Assembly (NCBI GenBank): GCA_018398815.1
Contig: CM031603.1
Coordinates: forward strand, 1,112,277-1,176,276
DNA: 64,000 nt
Origin: Conus ventricosus
Lineage: Eukaryota > Mollusca > Gastropoda > Neogastropoda > Conidae
Direction of reading: 5' to 3'
Position numbers and translations under genes: made by a program. This document shows positions 23,179-34,305 of the stretch, piece after piece. How positions within the stretch are numbered: position 1 is the stretch's first letter; the number at the start of each line of letters is the position of its first letter. Under the pieces are notes generated by a model. That model was not told the DNA's origin. It saw nothing but the letters and a program-made list of their open reading frames with translations, and searched no databases.

Positions 23179-23912
23179 CATGGGTCTCCACGGACCCTTG
23201 CCCCTTTCTGATGGAATGAACCCTAGCTGTACATCATGGGTCTCCACGGACCCTTGCCCCTTTCTGATGGAATAAACCCTAGCTGTATGTCATGGGTCTC
23301 CACGGACCCTTGCCCCTTTCTGATGGAATAAACCCTAGCTGTACATCATGGGTCTCCACGGACCCTTGCCCCTTTCTGATGGAATAAACCCTAGCTGTAC
23401 ATCATGGGTCTCCATGGACCCTTGCCCCTTTCTGATGGAATAAACCCTAGCTGTACGTCATGGGTCTCCACGGACCCTTGCCCCTTTCTGATGGAATAAA
23501 CCCTAGCTGTACATCATGGGTCTCCACGGACCCTTGCCCTTTTCTGATGGAATAAACCCTAGCTGTACGTCATGGGTCTCCACGGACCTTTGCCCCTTTC
23601 TGATGGAATGAACCCTAGCTGTACATCATGGGTCTCCACGGACCCTTGCCCTTTGTGACAGAATAAACCCTAGCTGTACGTCATGGGTCTCCACGGACCT
23701 TTGCCCCTTTCTGATGGAATGAACCCTTGCTGTACGTCATGGGTCTCCACGGACCTTTGCCCTTTGTGACAGAATAAACCCTAGCTGTACATCATGGGTC
23801 TCCATGGACCCTTGCCCCTTTCTGATGGAATAAACCCTAGCTGTACGTCATGGGTCTCCACGGACCCTTGCCCCTTTCTGATGGAATAAACCCTAGCTGT
23901 ACGTCATGGGTC
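23179..23912. repeat. Satellite, 56-bp unit, 13 copies
   Basis: The unit contains CATGGGTCTCCACGGACCCT and GGAATAAACCCTAGCTGTAC. Most units hold AATAAA, the polyadenylation hexamer, on the plus strand; a minority read GGAATGAACC instead. Copies differ by few substitutions. The 23913-24570 flank shows no gene. Confidence 0.95.
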
Positions 23913-24589
23913 TGCAGAATTCACACTTTAAAAAATAAATAAACAAAGCAGTGCCATAGTTTTGTTTTACTTGTTTACTCTCTTTGTAAACAAAAACCAT
24001 GAGGGGCAATGCTTTTGTGACAAAAGTCATCACATTTTATGGAGATAACATAAAATCTAAGTTTTGAAGTGAAATTGAAAATCAGACTTTTATTAGCCAT
24101 GATCTATTATCATTATTGTTGTTAGCGAAGGTTGATACACCAGCGATATGAAACAGACCAATGATGTTTCAACAAGTATGTCTTCTTCAGATGTTCCAAC
24201 CAACAGACAGCACAAGCATACAGCACTGAGCTGTCTGCGGAGTATTTTTTTGAGGGAGTTTAGATGTCTGTGGTTTGCAGCCCTGAAGAATTCATCATCA
24301 GTGAAACTTCTGATATAGCACCTATCTTTCATTAGAAACCAAGCTTAAGCACACTTTCATTTACACAGTACACAGCCTACCTGAGTAGACCGACTAAAGA
24401 GCCACCCGCTGGTGTGAATCATTCCTGTGTTATTCAGTCAAATATCATTCACTCAGTTTTTCATTCATTCCTTTGATTTTTTTTTCATGGAGGATGCGTT
24501 CTTTGTGTATTATGTGTTATCCACATCAACGGCCAGACAGGCCTTCTCTTCTCTAAGCTGGCGATGGAATGCTACTTGAGCACAAGATA

Positions 24590-24745
24590 CAGAACTTCAG
24601 AGGATTTTTCAGGAGATGGAATCAGAATCAATGTTCCCTGTATGGGAAAAATTCCCCAGAACCAAAACGAGTTGGGAGTAGATTCGAACCAGTGACTCTA
24701 GGATCACAAATCCAGTGCTTTACCAACCAAAGTATTCTGGTCCAA
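24590..24745 (-). mobile_element. tRNA-derived SINE fragment
   Basis: On the minus strand the 5' part (24740 down to 24671) has a tRNA shape. An A-box-like TGGTTGGTAAAGC lies at 24729-24717 and a perfect B box, GGTTCGAATC, at 24690-24681. These are the internal RNA polymerase III promoter elements. The acceptor and anticodon stems pair poorly, so it is not a functional tRNA gene. About 80 bases of unrelated sequence follow, including GGGGAATTTTTCCCATACAG, the body of the SINE. I do not know the family; the 3' limit is uncertain. Confidence 0.75.
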
Positions 24746-24904
24746 TATATTTGACATATCTATAGAAAATATCTATCCAAAATTTACTTTTCTGGACTGT
24801 ATTGTGTATGAAATAAAGTGTTGCTTTGCACCTTGGTTTTTTTTTTTCTTTTCTATTTTACCTTTTTTTTGTTTTCATTAACGTTGCAGTCCGTTTAATT
24901 AGCC

Positions 24905-25024
24905 TGACACAGTGACTGACACAGTGACTGACACAGTGACTGACCAGTGACTGACCAGTGACTGACCAGTGCCTGACACAGTGACTGACACAGTGACTGA
25001 CACAGTGACTGACCAGTGACTGAC
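24905..25024. repeat. Microsatellite-like repeat, 10/14-bp unit
   Basis: Repeats of CAGTGACTGACA and CAGTGACTGAC, about ten copies, run into the 70-bp array. Confidence 0.9.
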
Positions 25025-25588
25025 CTGCTCCATCCTGCAGCCTGTCTTTCTAATGGTGTCACTGGTCAGGGTTCAGACACACTTCCAGACTTTTGGTAGA
25101 TATACTGCAGCCTGTCTTTCTAATGGTGTCACTGGTCAGGGTTCAGACACACTTCCAGACTTTTGGTAGATATACTGCAGCCTGTCTTTCTAATGGTGTC
25201 ACTGGTCAGGGTTCAGACACACTTCAGACTTTTGGTAGATATACTGCAGCCTGTCTTTCTAATGGTGTCACTGGTCAGGGTTCAGACACACTTCAGACTT
25301 TTGGTAGATATACTGCAGCCTGTCTTTCTAATGGTGTCACTGGTCAGGGTTCAGACACACTTCCAGACTTTTGGTAGATATACTGCAGCCTGTATTTCTA
25401 ATGGTGTCACTGGTCAGGGTTCAGACACACTTCCAGACTTTTGGTAGATATACTGCAGCCTGTCTTTCTAATGGTGTCACTGGTCAGGGTTCAGACACAC
25501 TTCCAGACTTTTGGTAGATATACTGCAGCCTGTCTTTCTAATGGTGTCAGGGTTCAGACACACTTCCAGACTTTTGGTAGATATACAG
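25025..25588. repeat. Satellite, 70-bp unit, 8 copies
   Basis: The unit contains CCTGTCTTTCTAATGGTGTC and TTCAGACACACTTCCAGACT. Copies are almost identical. Confidence 0.95.
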
Positions 25589-25870
25589 AATGAACTAGAA
25601 TTTTTTTTTTAAAGTAGATATCACGAATATGTATGTAATTTTAGAAATAGATATCACCAATTTCTGTTTGTGTGTGTGTTATCATTTTGCCACCAGAACA
25701 TGAACTGTTTCATCAAAATCTTCACTTCCCTTGGTTACTTTAGAACACTGAGGTAATTGATAAGCACTTGAGTTCACAAATTTCAAGGACTTTTTTTTTT
25801 TTAGTCCTTGAAAAGGGGAATCGTCAAAATTCAAGCATTTTAAAGGACTGTCCAGGCCATGTAAGACCCC

Positions 25871-27655
25871 TGCAGTGTGTTCATATTAATGATGTCACCA
25901 GTGATAGGTTTAATCCTACAGTCTGTTCATTGTAATGATGTCACCAGTGATAGGCTTAATCCTACTGTCTGTTCATTGTAATGATGTCACCAGTGATAGG
26001 CTTAATCCCACAGTCTGTTCATTGTAATGATGTCACCAGTGATAGGCTTAATCCTACTGTCTGTTCATTGTAATGATGTCACCAGTGATAGGCTTAATCC
26101 CACAGTCTGTTCATTGTAATGATGTCACCAGTGATAGGCTTAATCCTACTGTCTGTTCATTGTAATGTCACCAGTGATAGGCGTAATCCCACAGTCTGTT
26201 CATTGTAATGATGTCACCAGTGATAGGCTTAATCCTACAGTCTGTTCATTGTATTGATGTCACCAGTGATAGGCTTAATCCTACTGTCTGTTCATTGTAA
26301 TGATGTCACCAGTGATGGGCTTAATCCCAGTCTGTTCATTGTAATGATGTCACCAGTGATAGGCTTAATCCTACAGTCTGTTCATTGTATTGATGTCACC
26401 AGTGATAGGCTTAATCCTACTGTCTGTTCATTGTAATGATGTCACCAGTGATAGGCTTAATCCCAGTCTGTTCATTGTAATGATGTCACCAGTGATAGGC
26501 TTAATCCTACAGTCTGTTCATTGTAATGATGTCACCAGTGATAGGTTTAATCCTACAGTCTGTTCATTGTAATGATGTCACCAGTGATGGGCTTAATCCT
26601 ACAGTCTGTTCATTGTAATGATGTCACCAGTGATAGGTTTAATCCTACAGTCTGTTCATTGTAATGATGTCACCAGTGATAGGCTTAATCCCAGTCTGTT
26701 CATTGTAATGTCACCAGTGATGGGCTTAATCCTACAGTCTGTTCATTGAAATGATGTCACTAGTGATAGGCTTAATCCTACAGTCTGTTCATTGTAATGA
26801 TGTCACCAGTGATGGGCTTAATCCCACAGTCTGTTCATTGTAATGATGTCACAGTGATGGGCTTAATCCTACAGTCTGTTCACTGTAATGTCACCAGTGA
26901 TGGGCTTAATCCTAGTCTGTTCATTGTAATGATGTCACCAGTGATGGGCTTAATCCTACTGTCTGTTCACTGTAATGATGTCACCAGTGATAGGCTTAAT
27001 CCCACAGTCTGTTCATTGTAATGATGTCACCAGTGATGGCTTAATCCTACAGTCTGTTCATTGTAATGATGTCACCAGTGATAGGTTTAATCCTACAGTC
27101 TGTTCATTGTAATGATGTCACCAGTGATGGGCTTAATCCTACAGTCTGTTCATTGTAATGATGTCACCAGTGATAGGTTTAATCCTACAGTCTGTTCATT
27201 GTAATGATGTCACCAGTGATAGGCTTAATCCCAGTCTGTTCATTGTAATGTCACCAGTGATGGGCTTAATCCTACAGTCTGTTCATTGAAATGATGTCAC
27301 TAGTGATAGGCTTAATCCTACAGTCTGTTCATTGTAATGATGTCACCAGTGATGGGCTTAAATCCCACAGTCTGTTCATTGTAATGATGTCACCAGTGAT
27401 GGGCTTAATCCTACAGTCTGTTCACTGTAATGTCACCAGTGATGGCTTAATCCTAGTCTGTTCATTGTAATGATGTCACCAGTGATGGGCTTAATCCTAC
27501 TGTCTGTTCACTGTAATGATGTCACCAGTGATAGGCTTAATCCACAGTCTGTTCATTGTAATGATGTCACCAGTGATGGGCTTAATCCTACTGTCTGTTC
27601 ACTGTAATGATGTCACCAGTGATGGGCTTAATCCTACAGTCTGTTCACTGTAATG
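25871..27655. repeat. Satellite, 45-46-bp unit, ~39 copies, with 540-bp internal duplication
   Basis: The unit contains GTCTGTTCATTGTAATGATG and TCACCAGTGATAGGCTTAAT. Single-copy variants, such as GAAATGATGTCACTAGTGAT, occur exactly 540 bases apart (26748 and 27288). The order of neighbouring variants matches too, so a block of about 12 units was duplicated in tandem. Confidence 0.96.
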
Positions 27656-27705
27656 ATGTGACTGGCTGTTTTATCCTGCTTTTTTCTGCAGATTACTCTG
27701 ATCGA

Positions 27706-27975
27706 AAAGGGAACAAGAACATGATTTAAAAGAAAAGGGAACAGGAATATAATTTAAAAGAAATGGGAACAAGAACATGATTTAAAAGAAAAGGGAACAA
27801 GAAGATGATATAAAAGAAACGGGAACAAGAACATGATTTAAAAGAAAAGGGAACAAGAACATGATTTAAAAGAAAAGGGAACAAGAACATGATTTAAAAG
27901 AAAAGGGAACAACAAAGAAAATAATCTAAAAGGAAAAGGGAACAAAAACACAAAAGGGAACAAGAACATGATACA
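27706..27975. repeat. Minisatellite, about 28-bp unit, ~9 copies
   Basis: The unit is AAAAGGGAACAAGAACATGA followed by TTTAAAAG. The phenylalanine-rich minus-strand frame is its translation. Confidence 0.9.
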
Positions 27976-28453
27976 AGTCTTTGCTTCGATCAAAAAGGGA
28001 AGGAAACCATCCTGACAGTTTTTGTGGTGGAATCGCAGTCCATTAACACTGGGACAAACGAAACATTTGGAAGAATTCCAAATGTAGGATAACTTGGAAG
28101 GCTTTAAGCTTTGTTTCCCTATATTTTCAGAAGAGAATCTCGCATACTTAAGATTCTCGTTTTGAAATATTGTAGAATCCAGAGTAATTTCACATGATCG
28201 ATAGAATGGGGCGGGGAGTGGGGACTTCTTGTTTTCAATGTCTGATAACTGGTGCTCCCATAGCATGGCCTGAGGGCCTCTTACTCCTGCAGCCATTTGG
28301 TTCTCATGATAAGGTTGGACTGGCTGAACGGGCTGTAATGGGGAGACAACAGTTGCTGAACATTACACACTGCAGGATGGAGCTGACAGCAGACGAGAAC
28401 GAGGACAACAGATTTGGTGATAGATTGTTTTTCTCCTTGTTTTGCATCTGTCA
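27976..28453. other. Stretch without a recognisable gene
   Basis: Unique sequence between a minisatellite and the hAT-like element. Nothing recognisable was seen. Confidence 0.4.
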
Positions 28454-28459
28454 GAGTGG

Positions 28460-29250
28460 CAGACCTGCCTACCCTTCCGTAATCGTCCGTAATCTTACGG
28501 AAATTAACCCCCCATTACGGAGGTACGATTTTCCGTGCGAAATTACGGAAAAGAAAATTGAAAAACTACGCAAATTCCAGACTCGAAAAATTGTCGACTG
28601 CTAGACCTTTCCGAACCACAGAGTAACTTCCCTTGACTCAAGCCGAAACCACAGATGGTTCGGAACTTGCGATTGGTCAATGTGGTGCTGTGGGCCAACA
28701 CGACGCGCCATCACATCTGTGCGCGCCATTCGAAGCCTTTTGTTCAGCCATTGTAAGACAAAGTTTCAACCGATTTTTTTGCCGGCGATTGTGAAAATGG
28801 CGGAGAAATCTTCTAAACGTTTGCATGAAACCGACGACGAGGGTTCGAAAACCACTGTGCCACAACGGAAGAAGGCGAAAGAAGCAAGTGTTCCGAAGTA
28901 AATACACGCGGACTTGGCCTTGTCTTTTGCAATCCAAAAACATGGACCTGGATTTGTATACTGCTCCATCGGACATGGGGGAGCAAATGACTGCAAGGCC
29001 ATATCTCGGGAAAATGCACAAAGAGACAGCTGCCAGTGCCTCTAGTCAGAAGATCACATCGTTGTTTACGAAATCCAGCGAGAGCAGCCGTCGGACCCAC
29101 ACACGGAAGATCACCAACGCAGAAAGACTGTTGTGTGAGCTGATCTGCGGAAACAACTTGTCCCTGAGCTGTGCTGACAAGATAGTGGCGAAAATGAAAA
29201 GGATGTTTCCAGACTCAGCAATCTCTCAGGCACAATACAAGGCTTAGTGC

Positions 29251-29293
<43 letters not shown>

Positions 29294-29671
29294 TTTTGTA
29301 GTTTTTTTTTTGGGGGGGGGGGGAGGGGGGGTTGTACATAGGTTCTTCATCAGTGGTGTCATCTGTGGTGACTGCTGTGTAAGTTACAAACTGTCAAGTA
29401 TATCACCTTTGAATTGACCTGAAACTCCTGTCCTGAGTCTGTCATCAGCCATCATCCCAAGGTATTTTAATTCTGCTTTGTTGTTTTTGTTCCTTTTTTA
29501 CTGTTTATATTTTTTGTTAAAATGTTAAAAATGTAGTTGGAGTTTTGTACACATTATTTGTTCAAAAACGCCGTGTATTACGCGTCCGTGGAATTACTGA
29601 AGGAAAATGCAAAATTACTGAAAATCTCTGTGGTTATTACTGATGAGCATAACATGAGGTAGGCAGGTCTG
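28460..29671 (+). mobile_element. hAT-like DNA transposon, internally deleted
   Basis: The termini are CAGACCTGCCTACC at the left and its exact complement at the right end (29658-29671), flanked by a perfect 6-bp duplication, GAGTGG (28454-28459 and 29672-29677). The CAG start and the internal coding remnant point to the hAT superfamily. Most members make 8-bp duplications, so six bases suggests a divergent subgroup. TTACGG and AATTACGG motifs recur near the left end, likely subterminal sites. The interior has only the 5' part of a transposase, followed by (CA)n at about 29253-29291. Confidence 0.85.
28797..29247 (+). pseudogene. hAT-like transposase, N-terminal part only
   Basis: A start codon at 28797 in good context (AAAATGG) opens a basic N-terminus (MAEKSSKRLHETDDEG). 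A frameshift near 28890 moves the reading into a second frame with KYTRTWPCLLQSKN, a match to the zinc-finger entry region of hAT proteins. That frame goes on to AERLLCELICGNNLSLSCAD and KRMFPDSAIS (about 29125-29220), a conserved segment of this hAT group. It then stops. The catalytic DDE core and dimerisation region are absent, so it cannot be active. Confidence 0.75.
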
Positions 29672-29679
29672 GAGTGGTT

Positions 29680-31017
29680 AAACAGCTTGTTTTTTTTTCT
29701 TTGTTTTTTTTTCAATTCTTATTTTCATACTGTACATTAGATTTACTGGTGAAAAAAGAAATGTTAATCATGCCTGCTGAGAACACTTAACATTTATGTA
29801 AGTACTTACGGAAGAACTGTAATCAACATATCAAAAAAAAGTTTTGCGTTTCTTAACGGACTTGTACGTTTTATTTATTTTTCAGTATCTATCAGGACTT
29901 GTGAAAGTCTTTTTCAATCTTTATTTAATCTGAATGGAGCACATGTGTGTATATATACCTGTGTGCAAGTATGTGCAAATGTGTCATTGTTACTTGTAAC
30001 TTAATTTGTCGGTATGGATTTCTCAGAAACGCCACGCTAAAGTAACTTTCTAACAAACTGTTAAATTAATTACAGTTTTGAGTGAAATTTCCGCCAAGGA
30101 ATCAGCATATTTGCACAGTTCTTGTTTAAACATGTTGATCAGCTTGGCAGATTTACTTACCCATGTGAAAAGATGAGTGGTTGGTGGTCTGTAAATGCTG
30201 AGCTGTGTGTAGTTTGTGACATTCTTATACTAGATTAAACAAAAAAAAAGAAAAAGAAAATCCCCCCACCCCTGTTCTGCCCTCCTAGGCGAACACTTAA
30301 TGCTGCCAAACACAAAGCACAAGCTTCACACAAAGCGCTGCCCAGTGAAAGAGGAGAGCATCCTGTGTGGACATGGTCCGAGTGGACAGCATCTCATCGC
30401 CTCCTGTGTGTATGTAACCAGGTTAGAGAGCATCTCTCTCATCACCCTCCTGTGTGCATTCACGGTGTAGACCTCATGTTTCCAGTGTTTCAGTCCTGAT
30501 GTCCAGTGACACAGCCACCAGTCTGCTCTGGCATGTTCTGATATCGTCCAGTGAAGACTGGAAACTCGAGTTCGGGAGGTTTAGTTTGGTGCGTCCACGA
30601 TAATGTTGGAGAAATGACTTTTCATGACGTGTCTCTCCAAATAAGGGCATGTTGTTGTGTTTTTGTTTTTGTTTGTTTTTCTCTCAAGGCTTATACATTA
30701 TCGATCATTAAATTATCATTGAAAAGATATCACCGAGTTTGGTCTGTTTGTTTTTTTTAAATGGAGATTGGAAAGTGTGAAGTGAGTGAACTGCATTAAC
30801 AAAGCAGTATCATTAATCATCAAGCCCTGTGATTTCTTGAACATTTGAAAGCCTTTCACTTGTTTCAGAAAACCATACCAGCTACTCTTTCTCTACAACT
30901 TAAAATGGCACTTTCACCAGCCACTGTACTCATCAAAACAGTATTAGTTCTTCAGCAAATATAACTCATTTCTGGCAACCACCCTATAAAAAGAACACGC
31001 ACCGATTTCTTCATGAT
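29680..31017. other. Stretch without a recognisable gene
   Basis: About 1.3 kb of AT-rich unique sequence, ending where the 3' UTR of the minus-strand ribosomal protein gene begins. Confidence 0.45.
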
Positions 31018-31019
31018 AC

Positions 31020-31787
31020 ACATGTCTGTACCAACCATTTATTTCTCAGGGTCACTCTTAACACAAACAACTATTTCATCAGGACACACACAGTAATATT
31101 ACTCATTTCACTCTGACGGCTACCATCAGAAACAACACAAACTTCTTTCGGCACACACGTACAGCATGTATTATTTCTTTCTGGAACAAACCAGAGTAAA
31201 CATGGATGTCTTTGCCCCCTCCCCCGCTGAGCCAGAGTCTCCCTCACTTCTTGGCCAGGGCCTGCTTCATGCGTTGACGCACCTGCCTGCTGACCAGGTG
31301 CTGGTTGTACTTCAGGTGGTGTTTGGGAAGGATTTGCCCGTTGTACGTGCCGGGCAAATCCGATCAAACGGTGTCAGCTGTGCCGCTTCTTTCAGCTTGC
31401 GGCGCCACAGCACCTCGACGCCGCGGGAGTCAGGAGCCGCCGCTCAATGCCGTGCTTGTTGACCCGCTTCCAGGCGCTTGGCCTGTAGTAGATCTCCGCT
31501 CTTCCACGCGCCGGCGTCAAGGAAGGCCCAGCGACTGACAGCAGCGATGGGTGGGAGGTGGACGGGGGTTTAGCAAGGGGAGACATGACGGTCGTGGTTC
31601 TGGTACCAAGACTACCATGGAGAGCGGGGAAAGGAGGGGAGTGGCAGTGGGGACAGATGGGGAGGGTGCTGACCGCGGCGGTGTGGCGGCGGTGAAGGCG
31701 CGGGGCCGAGGAAGGCCTGGCCAGCTGCTGCACTGTGGTAGACACCAGTCCACGTCCAGCACTGGGCAGCCTGCACGCCAGACACCT
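31020..31787 (-). CDS. MRPL34: Probable mitochondrial ribosomal protein bL34m, last exon, with frameshifts
   Basis: bL34m is a small protein of the mitochondrial large ribosomal subunit. The segment EIYYRPSAWKRVNKHGIERR (about 31510-31450), then LLTP and, one frame over, GVEVLWRRKLK (about 31430-31395), matches the family pattern YxPSxxKRxNKHGxxRRLxTPAGVxVxxRRxLK. Upstream is a basic, acid-poor stretch typical of a mitochondrial presequence. There is no good start codon before TTGCAG at about 31788, which reads as a splice acceptor, so the start is likely in an exon further right. A single missing G near 31425 shifts the frame. A second shift near 31350 would lead to a basic tail ending QALAKK with a stop at 31244; without it the frame stops at about 31312. 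The usual family C-terminus lacks such a tail. A 3' UTR with AATAAA follows. The gene is probably real, with sequence errors possible. Confidence 0.65.
31038..31043 (-). promoter_or_regulatory. Polyadenylation signal AATAAA of the bL34m gene
   Basis: AATAAA on the minus strand lies about 200 bases after the proposed stop codon, a normal spacing. Confidence 0.55.
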
Positions 31788-31854
31788 GCAACACACCGCT
31801 TCCCAGGCTCAGGCACAACACAGGATCGGAGGGGCCTGTGCTGTAGTTAAAGGG

Positions 31855-33255
31855 TTACACTGTCCAGCTGTGAAACTGACAGAGGGTTACACTTACAGTG
31901 GTCAGCTGTGGAGATGACAGTCAGAGGGTTACAGTGGTCAGCTGTGAAGATGACAGTCAGAGGTTACAGTGGTCAGCTGTGGAGATGGCAGTCAGAGGGT
32001 TACACTTACAGTGGTCAGCTGTGGAGATGACAGTCAGAGGTTACAGTGGTCAGCTGTGGAGATGACAGTCAGAGGTTACAGTGGTCAGCTGTGGAGATGG
32101 CAGTCAGAGGGTTACAGTGGTCAGCTGTGGAGATGACAGTCAGAGGTTACAGTGGTCAGCTGTGGAGATGACAGTCAGAGGTTACAGTGGTCAGCTGTGA
32201 GATGGCAGTCAGAGGTTACAGTGGTCAGCTGTGGAGATGGCAGTCAGAGGTTACAGTGGTCAGCTGTGAAACTGACAGAGGGCTACACTTACACTTTACA
32301 GTGGTGAGCTGTGGAGATGGCAGTCAGAGGGTTACAGTGGTCAGCTGTGAAACTGACAGAGGGCTACACTTACAGTGGTCAGCTGTGGAGATGGCAGTCA
32401 GAGGTTACAGTGGTCAGCTGTGGAGATGGCAGTCAGAGGTTACAGTGGTCAGCTGTGGAGATGACAGTCAGAGGGTTACAGTGATCAGCTATGGAGATGA
32501 CAGTCAGAGGTTACAGTGATCAGCTGTGAAACTGACAGAGGGCTACACTTACAGTTGTCAGCTGTGGAGATGACAGAGGGCTACAGTGGTCAGCTGTGGA
32601 GATGACAGAGGTTACAGTGGTCAGCTGTGAAACTGACAGAGGGCTACACTTACAGTGGTCAGCTGTGTAGATGACAGTCAGAGGTTACAGTGGTCAGCTG
32701 TGGAGATGACAGTCAGAGGTTACAGTGGTCAGCTGTGGAGGACGACAGTCAGAGGTTACAATGGTCAGCTGTGTAGATGACAGTCAGAGGGTTACAGTGG
32801 TCAGCTGTGGAGATGACAGTCAGAGGTTACAGTGGTCAGCTGTGGAGATGACAGTCGGAGGGTTACAGTGGTCAGCTGTAGTGGTCAGCTGTGGAGATGA
32901 CAGAGGATTACAGTGGTCAGCTGTAGTGGTCAGCTGGGAGATGACAGAGGATTACAGTGGTCAGCTGTGGAGATGACAGTCAAAGGTTACAGTGGTCAGC
33001 TGTGGAGATGACAGTCAGAGGATTACAGTGGTCAGCTGTGGAGAGACAGTCAGAGGTTACTTACAGTGGTCAGCTGTGGAGATGACAGTCAAAGGTTACA
33101 GTGGTCAGCTGTAGTGGTCAGCTGTGGAGATGACAGTCAGAGGATTACAGTGATCAGCTGTGGAGATGACAGTGGTCAGCTGTAGTGGTCAGCTGTGGAG
33201 ATGACAGTCAGAGGATTACAGTGGTCAGCTGTAGTGTCAGCTGTGGAGATGACAG
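31855..33255. repeat. Satellite, about 36-bp unit, ~38 copies
   Basis: The unit contains TACAGTGGTCAGCTGTGGAG and ATGACAGTCAGAGG. Variants with TGAAACTGACAGAGGGCTAC recur. On the minus strand, the sense of the neighbouring bL34m gene, most units hold TGTCATCTCCACAG, a close match to a splice acceptor. The array lies immediately upstream of the last bL34m exon. Confidence 0.95.
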
Positions 33256-33304
33256 GAGCCGGGAGGGGCCTGTACTATAGTCACACAACTAAAAGTCACA
33301 TGAT

Positions 33305-33860
33305 ATAGTGCAATCCTTTTGAAAATTAACCTTAAATCACGACTAAAAAAACAGCTCGCAAAATCACTGTTTCTATTGTTTCGTAAGTTTGAAAATAAAC
33401 CTTGAATCATGATTGAAAAACAGCTCGCAAAATCACTGTTGTTTCTATTGTTTAGTAAGTTAAGCTTGAAAATAAACCTTGAATCATGATAGAAAAAAAC
33501 AGCTCACAAAATTGCTGTTGTTTCTATTGTTTAGTAAGTTAAGCTTGAAAATAAACCTTGAATCATGACTGAAAAACAGTTGGCAAAATCGCTGTTGTTT
33601 CTATTGTTTAGTAAGTTAAGCTTGAAAATAAACCTTGAATCATGATTGAAAAAAACAGCTCACAAAATTGCTGTTGTTTCTATTGTTTAGTAAGTTAAGC
33701 TTGAAAATAAACCTTGAATCATGACTGAAAAACAGCTGGCAAAATCGCTGTTGTTTCTGTTGTTAGTAAGTCAAGCTTGAAAATAAACCTTGAATCATGA
33801 CTGAAAAACAGCTGGCAAAATCGCTGTTGTTTCTACCGTTGGCATTGTTTAGTAAGTGTC
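33305..33860. repeat. Satellite, about 76-bp unit, 7 copies
   Basis: The unit contains GAAAATAAACCTTGAATCAT and TGTTTCTATTGTTTAGTAAG. Confidence 0.93.
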
Positions 33861-33954
33861 TCCTCACTTACCGGTGCTAATTCTTCACTTTCTTAATGAG
33901 CATGTCACAATAGAGTCCCAGAAATTGCACAAGCATACATGTGCACCCTGCATG

Positions 33955-33964
33955 TGTTTGTGTT

Positions 33965-33999
<35 letters not shown>

Positions 34000-34062
34000 T
34001 CCTGTGTGTGTGCACACGGTCCTCTGTGTGTGTGTGTGTGTATGTGATCCTGTGTGTGCGCG

Positions 34063-34098
<36 letters not shown>

Positions 34099-34305
34099 CA
34101 CATAAACAAAAAAAAACAACAAAAAAAGAATGTGTGTGTGTGTGCTCCTCTGTGTGTATATATATGTGTGTACTGTGTGTGTGCTCCTCTGTGTGTGTGT
34201 GTGTGTGTGTGTGCTCCTCTGTGTGTGTGTTTGTGTATGTGTGTGTGTGCGCGTGTGTGTGTGTGTGTGTGTGCTTCTCTGTGTGTGTGTGTGAGCGTGT
34301 GCATG
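33955..34305. repeat. Compound TG microsatellite
   Basis: (TG)n tracts are separated by CTCCTC, ATCC and a short A-rich island at about 34101-34129. Confidence 0.95.

Noticed and set aside
24671..24740. A functional tRNA gene
   Set aside because: The A and B boxes are present, but stem pairing is poor and a SINE body follows, so it is called a SINE.
10195..27655. Possible CRISPR arrays
   Set aside because: The repeats are head-to-tail without unique spacers, and the DNA is animal nuclear sequence.
27838..28296. Minus-strand frame of about 152 codons
   Set aside because: Half is the translation of a 28-bp repeat and the rest has no recognisable motif or splice support.
28680..28901. A host gene promoter and first exon in a GC-rich stretch
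   Set aside because: It lies inside the hAT-like element between its inverted ends, so it belongs to the transposon.
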